The notes below the pieces were generated by a model. That model was given only the letters and a program-made list of their open reading frames with translations. It made no database searches and had not been told where the DNA came from. Position numbers and translations under genes: made by a program. Below, piece by piece: positions 36,523-45,873 of a stretch of DNA of 64,000 nt. Where the stretch lies: NCBI RefSeq assembly GCF_004187715.1, contig NZ_QZWF01000001.1, forward strand, positions 992,001-1,056,000, in the 5' to 3' direction. Origin of the DNA: Streptomyces sp. F001. Lineage in GTDB: Bacteria; Actinomycetota; Actinomycetes; Streptomycetales; Streptomycetaceae. Position 1 is the first letter of the stretch. The number at the start of each line of letters is the position of its first letter.

Positions 36523-37299
36523 TTATGCCGACGCCCGCGCCCGGCGGTACAGGACCGCCCCGCCCAGCAGCGCGCCCGCGCCCAGTGAGACGGCGGCGCC
36601 GATCGGCAGCTCGCTGCCCGTTTCGGCGAGCGCACCGGTGCCGCGGGGCTGCGCGACGGACCGGCCGCCGGGCCGGTTGCCGTCGGTGGAGCCGTCGTCA
36701 CCCGGCGTCTCGCCGCCCGGCGTGGGCGGGTTGCTCGGGGTGCCGGGCTCCTCCGGGTCACCGGGGTTGCCCGGGTTGCCCGGGTTTTCCGGCGTCCCGG
36801 GCGGCGTCGTACCGTCGCCGCCCCCGGGCGGGGTGGTGTGACCGCCGCCGGAGCCGTCGTTCGCGCAGTCGTTGCCGACGGCGGTGTTGCCGACGCCGAT
36901 GACATCGACGCTGTTGCCGCAGACGTTGACCGGCACGTGCACCGGCGCCTCGACGTGGTTGCCCGAGCCGACGCCCGGAGAGCCGTCGGCGTGCCCGCCG
37001 GCCTGCGCACCGGAGCCGTCCGTGTCGCCGTGGCCGCCGGACGAGTCGTTGTCGTTGCTGTGATTGGCGCAGGAGTTGCCGGCCGACGGGTTGAGCACCC
37101 CGACGACGTTGACGGTGTTGCCGCAGACGTTGACCGGTACGTGCACCGGCGCCTGCACGGTGTTGCCGGAGAGCACTCCGGGCGAGTTCGAACTGGAGCC
37201 GCTCGCACCCGAGTCGGCGTGGGCGTGGCCGCCCGCCGCGGCGAACACGCCGGTCGCGGCCGCCACGGTCATCAGGCCCTTGCGGGTAATCTGTCGCAT
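36523..37299 (-). CDS. chpC: Long chaplin with two chaplin domains and a sortase signal
   Basis: Cell-wall-anchored amyloid-forming surface protein of aerial hyphae, 258 residues. A signal peptide (MRQITRKGLMTVAAATGVFA, cleaved near AHADS) precedes two chaplin repeats, each with the invariant Cys pair: NVCGNTVNVVGVLNPSAGNSC and NVCGNSVDVIGVGNTAVGNDC. A Pro/Gly/Asp-rich wall-spanning region of about 90 residues follows, then the LAETG sortase motif, a hydrophobic stretch and RRARA. By position next to chpH it corresponds to ChpC. It lies 112 bp downstream of chpH, beyond a hairpin. Confidence 0.93.
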   Translation of the reverse strand: MRQITRKGLMTVAAATGVFAAAGGHAHADSGASGSSSNSPGVLSGNTVQAPVHVPVNVCGNTVNVVGVLNPSAGNSCANHSNDNDSSGGHGDTDGSGAQAGGHADGSPGVGSGNHVEAPVHVPVNVCGNSVDVIGVGNTAVGNDCANDGSGGGHTTPPGGGDGTTPPGTPENPGNPGNPGDPEEPGTPSNPPTPGGETPGDDGSTDGNRPGGRSVAQPRGTGALAETGSELPIGAAVSLGAGALLGGAVLYRRARASA

Positions 37300-37344
37300 T
37301 GCTGAATCTCTGCCTTCCCCCTCATGACCAACGTGAAAAGACCG

Positions 37345-37383
37345 GTCGGTCCCGGAGCGCATTGGGCGCGTTCCGGGACCGAC
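37345..37383 (-). terminator. Terminator after chpH
   Basis: 12-bp perfect stem (GTCGGTCCCGGA / TCCGGGACCGAC) with a 15-base loop, 29 bp past the chpH stop. Confidence 0.75.
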
Positions 37384-37411
37384 GGCATGGACGAACCTCA
37401 GAAAGGCAGCG

Positions 37412-37645
37412 TCACTTGTTGATGCAGGTGTTGCCGAAGGCGGGGTTCAGCAGGCCGATCACGGAGACCGTGTTGCCGCAGACGTTCACGGGAATGTGCA
37501 CGGGAGCCTGAACAACGTTGCCGGACGCGATGCCCGGGGAGTGCACGGCAGCACCCTGAGCACCGGAGTCGGCGACGGCCATGCCCGCGCCCGCGAGAAC
37601 CAGCCCACCGGTGGCAGCCGCAGCAGCGACGACCTTCTTGATCAT
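37412..37645 (-). CDS. chpH: Short chaplin
   Basis: Secreted 77-residue surfactant protein that assembles into amyloid films enabling hyphae to leave water. The signal peptide MIKKVVAAAAATGGLVLAGA ends near AVADS. The mature chaplin domain has the Cys pair in NVCGNTVSVIGLLNPAFGNTC, SPGIASGNVVQAPVHIPVNV and the terminal INK. ATG at 37645 follows AAGGAGG. An inverted repeat in its 5' leader may regulate it. The gene pair matches chpH-chpC of S. coelicolor, where transcription is developmentally controlled. Confidence 0.95.
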   Translation of the reverse strand: MIKKVVAAAAATGGLVLAGAGMAVADSGAQGAAVHSPGIASGNVVQAPVHIPVNVCGNTVSVIGLLNPAFGNTCINK

Positions 37646-37663
37646 TATTCCTCCTTGTTGGCA

Positions 37664-37689
37664 ATGCGATCACAAGTAGCTGATCGCAT
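37664..37689 (-). promoter_or_regulatory. Inverted repeat in the chpH leader
   Basis: Perfect 9-bp arms ATGCGATCA and TGATCGCAT with an 8-base loop, ending 19 bp before the chpH start codon. It could be an operator or an mRNA hairpin next to the ribosome site. Confidence 0.65.
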
Positions 37690-37802
37690 CACCTGTAACG
37701 AGGAGGAACTAATAGGGCTACGAGCTGATGAGCGCATTCACTCCTGCCGGTCAGGTCCGGTACACGCGGGCGATTTCCGAAGTGTCGTTTCAGCGGGCCA
37801 AA

Positions 37803-39128
37803 TCAGGACGCATCGATGAATCGGTCGAGCACCCGCACGCCGAACTGCAGCCCCTCGACCGGCACTCGCTCATCGACCCCGTGGAACATGCCGGCGAAGT
37901 CCAGCTCCGGCGGCAGCTTCAGCGGCGCGAAGCCGAAGCAGCGGATGCCGAGGTCGTCGAAGGACTTGGCGTCGGTGCCGCCGGAGAGCATGTACGGCAC
38001 GGCCCGCGCGATGGGGTCCTCGGCGCCGAGCGCGCTCTGCATGGCGTCGACGAGCTTGCCGTCGAAGTCGGTCTCCAGGGCCTTGTCGGCGTGCACGTCC
38101 TCCCGCTTCACGCGCGGGCCGAGCAGCCGGTCGAGGTCGGCGAGGAACTCCTCCTCGTAGCCGGGCAGGAACCGTCCGTCGACGTGGGCGGTTGCCTGGC
38201 CCGGGATGACGTTGACCTTGTAGCCGGCGCCGAGCATGGTGGGCGCGGCCGAGTTGCGCAGGGTGGCACCGATCATCTTGGCGATGCCGCCGAGCTTGGC
38301 GAGGGTCTCGTCCATGTTCTCCGGGTCGAGCTCGGTGCCGAGCGCGTCGGAGAGTTCGTCGAGGAAGGACCGCACGGTCTTGGTGACCCGCACCGGCCAC
38401 TTGTGCCGGCCGAGCCGTCCGACGGCCTCGCACAGTTCGGTGATCGCGTTGTCGTTGTTCGTCATCGAGCCGTGGCCCGCGGTGCCGTCCACGGTGAGCC
38501 GCATCCAGTGCATGCCCTTCTGGGCGGTCTCGACGAGGTAGAGCCGCAGTTTCTCGTTGACGGTGAAGGAGAATCCGCCGACCTCGCCGATGGCCTCGGT
38601 CACGCCCTCGAACAGGTCGGGGTGCTTGTCGACGAGGTGGCGTGCGCCCCAGGTCCCGCCGGCCTCCTCGTCGGCCAGGAACGCCAGCACGATGTCCCGC
38701 GGGGGCTTGCGGCCGGTGCGCAGCCGGTCGCGGACGACCGCGAGGGTCATCGCGTCCATGTCCTTCATGTCGACGGCCCCTCGGCCCCACACGCATCCGT
38801 CGGCGATCTCGCCGGAGAACGGGTGGTGGGTCCAGTCGGCCGCGTTGGCCGGGACGACATCGAGGTGCCCGTGGATGAGCAGCGCGGGCCTGGACGGGTC
38901 CTCGCCCTCGATGCGGGCCACGGTGGAGGCGCGGCCCGGGTGGGATTCCAGGATCCGCGGTTCGAGGCCCACCTCGGCGAGCTTCTCGGCGACGTACTCG
39001 GCCGCCTTGCGCTCACCCGGACCCGAGTGGTCGCCGTAGTTGCTGGTGTCGATCCGGATCAGCTCGCGGCAGAGGTCGACGACCTCGTCCTGGCCGGTGA
39101 CGCCTTCGGTCGTGCCCGTCTGGCTCAC
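37803..39128 (-). CDS. M20-family metallopeptidase/deacylase
   Basis: 441-residue di-zinc hydrolase of the ArgE/DapE/CPG2 class. Metal and catalytic residues are visible: LLIHGHLDVVP (His, Asp), GRGAVDMKDMDAM (bridging Asp), FLADEEAGGTWGA (Glu-Glu), and a C-terminal His in AGMFHGVDER. The lid domain lies at about residues 185-310. GTG at 39128 follows GGAGGAA at seven bases. It acts on N-acyl amino acids or peptides; the exact substrate is not clear. It is the last gene of the block shared with S. coelicolor before the tRNA. Confidence 0.92.
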   Translation of the reverse strand: MSQTGTTEGVTGQDEVVDLCRELIRIDTSNYGDHSGPGERKAAEYVAEKLAEVGLEPRILESHPGRASTVARIEGEDPSRPALLIHGHLDVVPANAADWTHHPFSGEIADGCVWGRGAVDMKDMDAMTLAVVRDRLRTGRKPPRDIVLAFLADEEAGGTWGARHLVDKHPDLFEGVTEAIGEVGGFSFTVNEKLRLYLVETAQKGMHWMRLTVDGTAGHGSMTNNDNAITELCEAVGRLGRHKWPVRVTKTVRSFLDELSDALGTELDPENMDETLAKLGGIAKMIGATLRNSAAPTMLGAGYKVNVIPGQATAHVDGRFLPGYEEEFLADLDRLLGPRVKREDVHADKALETDFDGKLVDAMQSALGAEDPIARAVPYMLSGGTDAKSFDDLGIRCFGFAPLKLPPELDFAGMFHGVDERVPVEGLQFGVRVLDRFIDAS

Positions 39129-39325
39129 GCTGTTTCCTCCCGCAGTCGCCGCTGGTGGTCCCCCTCATCCTCCCCCCGAGGCGGGTCGCGCCCCAAGACC
39201 GGTCCCGGCCCGTCACACGGCGTTCACGACGTCCCGGGGACGCTCGGGGTGTGATCGGCCACCCTCGAAAGCCTGGTAATGTTTACGTCGTCGCCGCGGG
39301 GGAAACCCAGCGCGACAGACACCTT

Positions 39326-39413
39326 GTCCGGGTGGCGGAATGGCAGACGCGCTAGCTTGAGGTGCTAGTGCCCTTTATCGGGCGTGGGGGTTCAAGTCCC
39401 CCCTCGGACACCA
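39326..39413 (+). tRNA. tRNA-Leu (anticodon GAG)
   Basis: 88-nt type II tRNA with acceptor stem GTCCGGG / CTCGGAC, D arm GGCGGAATGGCAGACGC, and anticodon arm CTAGC-TTGAGGT-GCTAG with anticodon GAG. A long variable arm (GTGCCCTTTATCGGGCGT) precedes the T arm GGGGGTTCAAGTCCCCC. CCA is encoded (39411-39413). It reads CUC and CUU. tRNA 3' ends are common insertion sites, and here the downstream gene content departs from the neighbourhood I know. Confidence 0.96.
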
Positions 39414-39416
39414 ACG

Positions 39417-39442
39417 AGACCCCTGTTCACCAGGGGTCTTTT
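39417..39442 (+). terminator. Intrinsic terminator of tRNA-Leu
   Basis: 9-bp stem AGACCCCTG / CAGGGGTCT with a 5-base loop followed by TTTT, four bases after the tRNA CCA. It is the only one in the window with a clear U run. Confidence 0.9.
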
Positions 39443-39691
39443 GCTTTCCCGGTGCACCCGTCGACTGTGTGGGCCATCTCTCCCCCGGCGCGAAGATCCC
39501 GAGGTCACGCGGTACACCCGGCTGCCCGCGCACGCCTCGAACGGCGCCCTCAAGTGGCCGCCGAGCAACGGGAAACCTAACGTCGTACTAAAATTTCCGG
39601 CTTGTTACGGAGCTGGAGCCGGACAACCCCAGGCAGACCTGCGGGCCCGCCAGCGCCCCGGAGGCTTCCGGGATCGAGACGCGAGGACCCG

Positions 39692-42600
39692 ATGGCAGCC
39701 ATACACGAGAGCAGTGCTCTCGGCCTGCTCGACGAAGAGATCCGCGAGCGGTTCGGTGACACGGCACGTTTCTCCGGGGGGCCGGCGGCCTCCCCGCGCA
39801 CCCTCGTCGACATCTTCGACGCGTCCGTACGGGCCTACCCGGACGAACTCGCCCTGGACGACGGCACCACGCGTCTCACCTACCGTGCGCTGGCCGTGCA
39901 GGTGGAGCGGCTGCGGGCCCGGCTCGCGGCGGCCGGGGTGGGGCTCGGGGACCGGGTGGGGGTGCGGGTTCCGTCCGGCACGAACGATCTCTACGTGGCG
40001 ATCCTCGCCGTGCTCGCGGCCGGTGCCGCCTATGTCCGGTGGACGCCGAGGATCCGGACGAGCGGGCCGAGTTGGTGTTCGGGGAGGCGGACGTACGGGC
40101 CGTCGTCGGGGGGGGCACGAGGTGACCGTGGGCGGGCGGTCCGAGGCTCCCGCGGCCCGGCCCGGGGTCGAGCACGACGCGTGGATCATCTTCACCTCCG
40201 GGTCGACCGGGAAGCCCAAGGGCGTCGCCGTGAGCCACCGCAGTGCCGCCGCGTTCGTGGATGCCGAGGCCGCGCTGTTCCTCACGGAGGATCCGATCGG
40301 GCCCGGGGACCGGGTCATGGCGGGGCTGTCCGTGGCGTTCGACGCGTCCTGCGAGGAGATGTGGCTGGCGTGGCGGTACGGGGCCTGTCTGGTGCCCGTG
40401 CCCCGGTCGCAGGTGCGCAGTGGTGCCGATCTCGGGCCGTGGCTGGTCGAGCAGGAGATCACCGTGGTGTCGACCGTGCCCACGCTGGCCGCGTTGTGGG
40501 AGCCGGAGGCCCTGGGCGACGTACGGCTGCTGATCTTCGGCGGTGAGGCCTGTCCGCCCGAGCTGGTGCAGCGGCTGGTGACGGAGGGGCGCGAGGTCTG
40601 GAACACGTACGGGCCGACCGAGGCGACCGTCGTGGCCTGTGCGTCGCTGCTGGGCAACGAGGAGACGGTGCGGATCGGGCTGCCGCTCAGAGGGTGGGAG
40701 CTGGCCGTCGTCGACGAGGCCGGGGAGCCCGTGCCGATGGGTGGCAGTGGGCAGTTGGTGATCGGCGGGGTCGGGCTCGCCCGGTATCTCGACGCCGAGA
40801 AGGACGCGGAGAAGTACGCGCCGCTTCGGTCGCTGGGGTGGGAACGGGCGTACCGGAGCGGCGATCTGGTGCGGGCCGAGCCCGAGGGGCTGGTCTTCCT
40901 CGGGCGGGCCGACGAGCAGATCAAGCTCGGCGGGCGGCGCATCGAGCTCGGTGAGGTGGACGCCGCGCTGCAGGCGCTGCCCGGGGTCGCGGGTGCCGCG
41001 GCCGCCGTGCGGAGCGCACGGAGCGGGAACCAGCTCCTCGTCGGCTATGTCGTCACCCAGGAGGGATGGGACGCGGGGGCGGCGGTGGAGCGGCTGCGGG
41101 CCGAGTTGCCCGCGGCGCTGGTGCCGCTGCTCGCGCCGGTCGACGACCTGCCGACCCGCACGTCCGGCAAGGTCGACCGGAACGCGCTGCCGTGGCCCCT
41201 GGAGGGGCTTCAGGCCGGCGGCAAGGCCGAACAGTTGTACGGCACCGAGGCCTGGCTGGCCGAGCAGTGGACCGAGGTCCTCGGCATACCGGTCACCGCG
41301 GCCGCCGACGACTTCTTCGCGATCGGCGGCAGCAGCCTGGCCGCCGCTCAGCTCACGACGCGGCTGCGCACCCGCTATCCGAGCGCCGCCGTCCTCGACA
41401 TCTATCAGCAGCCCACGCTGCGCAAACTGGCCCGCCGGCTCGAGGAGTCCGCGCAGGACGACGGCGCCGCCAGGGTCGTGGCGCCGGTGCCGCGGCGGGC
41501 GCAGACAGTCCAGCTGCTGCTGCTCGTACCGCTGTTCACGCTGCTCGGGCTGCGCTGGACCGTCGTACTCGCCGCGCTCGGGAACGTCCTGACCGCCTGC
41601 TCCTGGCTGCCGACCGCCCCGTGGTGGCTCATCGGGGCCGGTGCCGTGCTGTTCTTCAGTCCGCCGGGGCGGCTCGGGATCGCCGCGGGCGGGGCGCGGC
41701 TGCTGCTGCGGGGTGTGCAGCCGGGGCGGTATCGGCGCGGTGGGAGCGTTCATCTGCGGCTGTGGGCCGCGGAGCGGCTGGCGGAGGTCAGTGGGGCGAC
41801 CTCACTGACCGGGTCGTGGCTGGAGCGGTACGCGCGGGCGCTGGGCGCCAAGGTCGGACCGGACGTGGACCTGCACTCGCTGCCGCCGGTCACCGGCATG
41901 CTCAAGCTGGGCCGGGGCGCGGCCGTGGAGTCCGAGGTCGATCTGTCCGGGTACTGGCTGGACGGCGACCGACTGGAGATCGGGCCGGTCAAGGTCGGTG
42001 CGCATGCCGTCGTCGGCACGCGCAGCATGCTCTTTCCGGGCGCCCGCGTGGGCAAACGGGCCGAGGTGGCGCCCGGTTCGGCCGTCGCCGGGCAGGTTCC
42101 GACCGGGCAGCGGTGGGCGGGTGCGCCGGCCGTGAAGCTGGGGAAGGCCAAACGGAACTGGCCGAAGGAGCGGCCGCAGCGGGGTGCCTGGTGGCGGGCG
42201 ATGTACGGGGTGACGGGCTTCGCGCTGAGCGCCCTCCCCGTTGTCGCCGCCGCTGTCGCGCTGCTGGTGGCGGGCCTGTTCGTCGGCCCGGACGCCGGGC
42301 TCGCGGAGGCCCTGCGCGGGGCCGCGCTCGCGCTGGTGCCGGCGACGCTCGCCTTCGGGCTGGCGTACGCACTGCTGATCCTGGTCGCCGTACGGCTGCT
42401 GAGCCTGGGGCTGGGCGAGGGGACGTATCCCACGCACAGCCGGACCGGCTGGCAGGCGTGGACCGTCACTCAGCTGATGGACCGCTCCCGGGACACGCTG
42501 TTCCCGCTGTACGCCGGGCTGGTCACGCCGGTGTGGCTGCGGCTGCTCGGGATGCGGATCGGGCGCGGTGCGGAGGTGTCGACGGTGCTCGCGCTGCCCA

Positions 42601-43556
42601 GCCTGACCACGGTGGGTGAGGGCGCGTTCCTCGCCGACGACACGTTGACCGCGCCGTACGAGCTCGGCGGCGGCTGGATGCGGATCGGGCGCGCTCAGAT
42701 CGGGCGGCGGGCGTTCCTCGGCAACTCGGGGATGACCGCGCCGGGGCGCAGTGTGCCGGACGGCGGGCTGGTGGGCGTTCTGTCCGCGACGCCGAAGAAG
42801 GCCAAGAAGGGCAGCTCCTACCTCGGGCTGCCGCCGGTCAAGCTGCCGCGCAGTGCGGCCGACGGGGACCGGAGCCGGACGTACGACCCGCCGGCGCGGC
42901 TGCTGTGGGCGCGTGGGCTGGTGGAGCTGTGCCGGATCGTGCCGGTGTTCTGCTCGGCGGGGCTGGCCGTGCTGACGGTGGCGGCGCTGTGTGCGCTGGG
43001 CGGCTGGGCGTGGCTGCTGGGCGGGCTGGTGCTGCTCGCGGCGGGCGTCGTGGCGGGTGTGGTCTCCGTGGTGGCGAAGTGGGTGCTCGTGGGGCGGCAC
43101 CGCAGCGGGGAGCATCCGCTGTGGAGCGCCTTCGTGTGGCGCAACGAGCTGGCGGACACGTTCGTGGAGGTGCTGGCCGTGCCGTGGCTGGCGGGGTCGG
43201 TGCCGGGTACGCCGGTGATGACGGCCTGGCTGCGCGGGCTCGGGGCACGGATCGGCAGGGGTGCCTGGGTGGAGAGCTACTGGCTGCCCGAGGCGGATCT
43301 GGTGACGCTGGAGGACGCGGTCACCGTGAACCGGGGCTGTGTGCTGCAGACGCACCTCTTCCACGACCGGATCTTGCGGACGGATACTGTGGTTCTCCGT
43401 GAGGGCGCGACGCTGGGTCCTGGCGGAATCGTCCTGCCCGGCAGCACGGTCGGGGCCCGTACGACACTGGGTCCCGCGTCGTTGGTGATGGCTGCGGAGT
43501 CCGTTCCCGACGACACCCGCTGGCTGGGCAACCCGATCGAGGCATGGCGCCGCTGA
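39692..43556 (+). pseudogene. Pls/PosA-type NRPS-like synthetase with two frameshifts
   Basis: Single-module NRPS-like membrane enzyme related to epsilon-poly-lysine synthetase. The adenylation domain has WIIFTSGSTGKPKGVAVSH, NTYGPTEATV and YRSGDLV with GRADEQIKLGGRRIELGEVD. The carrier domain is DDFFAIGGSSLAAAQL (Ser for the 4'-phosphopantetheine arm). The C-terminal half alternates predicted membrane helices with left-handed beta-helix, acetyltransferase-like segments. The frame breaks twice: near 40035 (one C missing, restoring YVPVDAEDPDE) and in the 8-G run 40108-40115 (one G missing). With both bases restored the reading frame is continuous from ATG 39692 (after GAGGA) to 43556. The product is unknown. 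Sequencing error is likely. Confidence 0.85.
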
Positions 43557-44992
43557 GTGCTCTTACGGCGACGGGGGACGAGGAACGTCGTACGAGCACA
43601 GCGCAGGGAGCAGACGCAGCAGTGGCAGTTCAGCAGTCCGTGGGAGCGGACCCGTACTTCCCCGACAACGGTGATCCCCGTTACCGGGTGCACCGCTATG
43701 AACTCGCGCTGGACTACCGCCCGGGACCCAACCGGCTGGCCGGCACGGCCCGGATCAACGCGATAGCGGGGCGGGCGGCGCTCGCCGAGTTCCAGCTCAA
43801 CCTGGCCGACTTCAGGATCGGCCGAGTGCGGGTGGACGGGCGGCAGGCGCACTACACCCACCGGGGCGGCCGACTGCGGATCCGGCCCGCCAAGCCGCTG
43901 CGGGCCGGGGCCGCGTTCACCGTGGAGGTGCACTGGTCGGGCAACCCCAAGCCGGTGAACAGCCCCTGGGGCGGGCTCGGCTGGGAGGAGCTGGCGGACG
44001 GGGCGCTGGTGGCGAGCCAGCCGGTCGGGGCGCCGTCCTGGTACCCGTGCAACGACCGGCCGGCCGACAAGGCGTCGTACCAGATCTCGGTCACCACACC
44101 GTCCGCGTACGCGGTGGTGGCGGGCGGGCGGCTGCTGACCCGGACGACGAAGGCCTCGACGACCACCTGGGTGTACGAGCAGTCGGCGCCGACGTCCAGC
44201 TATCTGGTGGGGCTGTCCATCGGGAAGTACCAGACGGTGCTGCTGGGCGATCCGGGGCCGGGCGGTGTGCCGCAGCACGGGCACATTCCGGCGCATCTGC
44301 TGCCGGAGTTCTCGCGGGACTTCGCGCGCCAGCCGGCGATGATGGAGCTGTTCCAGGAGCTGTTCGGGCCGTACCCGTTCGAGGAGTACGCGGTCGTCGT
44401 GACCGAGGAGGAGCTCGACGTCCCCGTCGAGGCACAGGGGTTGTCGCTGTTCGGCGCCAACCATGTGGACGGGGCGCGGGGTTGGGAGCGGCTGGTGGCG
44501 CACGAGCTGGCGCATCAGTGGTTCGGGAACAGTGTGTCCATCGCCGACTGGCGGCATATCTGGCTGAACGAGGGGTTCGCGAAGTACGCCGAGTGGCTGT
44601 GGTCGGAGCGATCGGGCGGGCGGACGGCGCAGCAGCACGCCGCGGCCGCGCACCGGTTGCTCGCCGGGAAGGCGCAGGATCTGAAGCTGGCCGATCCGGG
44701 GCGCAAGCTGATGTTCGACGACCGGCTGTATCAGCGGGGCGGGCTCGTCGTGCATGCGGTGCGGTGTGCGCTGGGTGACGAGGTCTTCTTCCAGATGCTG
44801 CGCGGGTGGGCGGGCCTGCACCGGGGTGGTGCCGTGACGACGGCGACCTTCACCGCGCATGTGGCCCGCTTCGCGTCCGAGCCGCTGGACGAGCTGTTCA
44901 GGGCGTGGCTGGAGGAGCCGGCGCTGCCGCCCCTGCCGGAACAGGAGCTGCGGATTCCGGTGCGGCCGGCTCATCCACCGAGCGCTTCCTAG
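43544..44992 (+). CDS. M1-family zinc aminopeptidase
   Basis: 482-residue metallopeptidase of the M1 (aminopeptidase N) family. An N-terminal beta domain leads to VTEEELDVPVEAQGLSLFG, followed by the zinc motif VAHELAHQWFGNSV and, 18 residues on, WLNEGFAKYAEWLW with the third ligand Glu and catalytic residues. YQRGGLVVHAVR supplies the Tyr. It lacks most of the large C-terminal helical domain of PepN. Its start overlaps the end of the Pls-like gene by 13 bases, so the two are co-translated. Its stop overlaps the convergent amidase stop. Confidence 0.92.
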   Translation: MAPLSALTATGDEERRTSTAQGADAAVAVQQSVGADPYFPDNGDPRYRVHRYELALDYRPGPNRLAGTARINAIAGRAALAEFQLNLADFRIGRVRVDGRQAHYTHRGGRLRIRPAKPLRAGAAFTVEVHWSGNPKPVNSPWGGLGWEELADGALVASQPVGAPSWYPCNDRPADKASYQISVTTPSAYAVVAGGRLLTRTTKASTTTWVYEQSAPTSSYLVGLSIGKYQTVLLGDPGPGGVPQHGHIPAHLLPEFSRDFARQPAMMELFQELFGPYPFEEYAVVVTEEELDVPVEAQGLSLFGANHVDGARGWERLVAHELAHQWFGNSVSIADWRHIWLNEGFAKYAEWLWSERSGGRTAQQHAAAAHRLLAGKAQDLKLADPGRKLMFDDRLYQRGGLVVHAVRCALGDEVFFQMLRGWAGLHRGGAVTTATFTAHVARFASEPLDELFRAWLEEPALPPLPEQELRIPVRPAHPPSAS

Positions 44993-45873
44993 GAGTTCGG
45001 CACCTTCAGCTTGTCCCAGCTGAACTTGCCGGGGATGCCGTCCGCGTCCTTGCCCTTGAAGCCGAGTTTCTGTTGCCAGGCCTGGTAGGAGCGGCGGTCG
45101 GCCTCCGTCCACTCGGGGCCCGGGCCCTCCTCGTAGCGGCTGCAGCCCTCGGCGACGAGACGGCGGCCCATGGCGGTGATGACCGGGGAGTTCTGGCCGA
45201 CGTGGAAGAAGCCGCTGCCGGGGAAGGGCTCGTACGTCGGCCTGGGCTGCGGTTGCGGCTTCGGGTCGGGCGCCTGGGGCTTGCCGCCGAGCCGCTGGGC
45301 GATGCGCCTGCGCATGCCGTCCATCGTGAAGCCGCGCGGGTCCACCTTGCCCGGCTGCCACTCCTTGTGGCCGATGACGGAACGTTCGGACCAGCCGTGG
45401 TGGCGGCAGATCGCGGCGGCCACCTTCTCGATGGCCTCCTTCTGCGCCTCGGGCCAGGGGTCCTTGCCGTTGCCGAGGTTGATGCACTCGAAGCCGTAGA
45501 AGTGCCGGTTGCCGTCGGTGTCGGCCTCGTTGTCGGGCGGCAGTTTCGTCTCGTTGATCACCGCGCGCAGGACGTCGCTGTCGCCGAGCCCGGCGTGGTT
45601 GGCGCGGCCGTTGCCGACGAGGTGGATGTGGCCCTTCTTGTCGATGACGCCGTGGCAGAGGGGGCCGGGGAGGCTGGAGTAGCCGTCGTAGCAGATGTCG
45701 ACGGACGCGGCGGTGCCCGAGGTGACGGTGTGGTGGATCATCACGCCGTTGACCGGGCCCCAGGGGCCCTTGCTGTTGCGGTTGTGGTTGCGCCAGTTGC
45801 GGACCTCGTGGACCGTCAGGCCCTCCGCGCGCAGGATCTCCACCATCTTGGACGCGCTCAGTGGCTTGGCCAT
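44989..45873 (-). CDS. N-acetylmuramoyl-L-alanine amidase with peptidoglycan-binding tail
   Basis: 294-residue amidase_2/PGRP-type hydrolase that cleaves the amide between MurNAc and L-Ala. Zinc ligands are visible in GVMIHHTVTSG (His) and SVIGHKEWQPGKVDPRGF (His, Lys/Asp site). A Pro-rich linker (about 212-225) leads to a C-terminal domain (PGPEWTEADRRSYQAWQQKL ... DADGIPGKFSWDKL) like phage and Streptomyces wall-binding modules. There is no signal peptide. ATG at 45873 shares its A with the stop of the DUF6519 gene (TGATG), so it belongs to the CIS operon and may be its lysin. Confidence 0.9.
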   Translation of the reverse strand: MAKPLSASKMVEILRAEGLTVHEVRNWRNHNRNSKGPWGPVNGVMIHHTVTSGTAASVDICYDGYSSLPGPLCHGVIDKKGHIHLVGNGRANHAGLGDSDVLRAVINETKLPPDNEADTDGNRHFYGFECINLGNGKDPWPEAQKEAIEKVAAAICRHHGWSERSVIGHKEWQPGKVDPRGFTMDGMRRRIAQRLGGKPQAPDPKPQPQPRPTYEPFPGSGFFHVGQNSPVITAMGRRLVAEGCSRYEEGPGPEWTEADRRSYQAWQQKLGFKGKDADGIPGKFSWDKLKVPNS

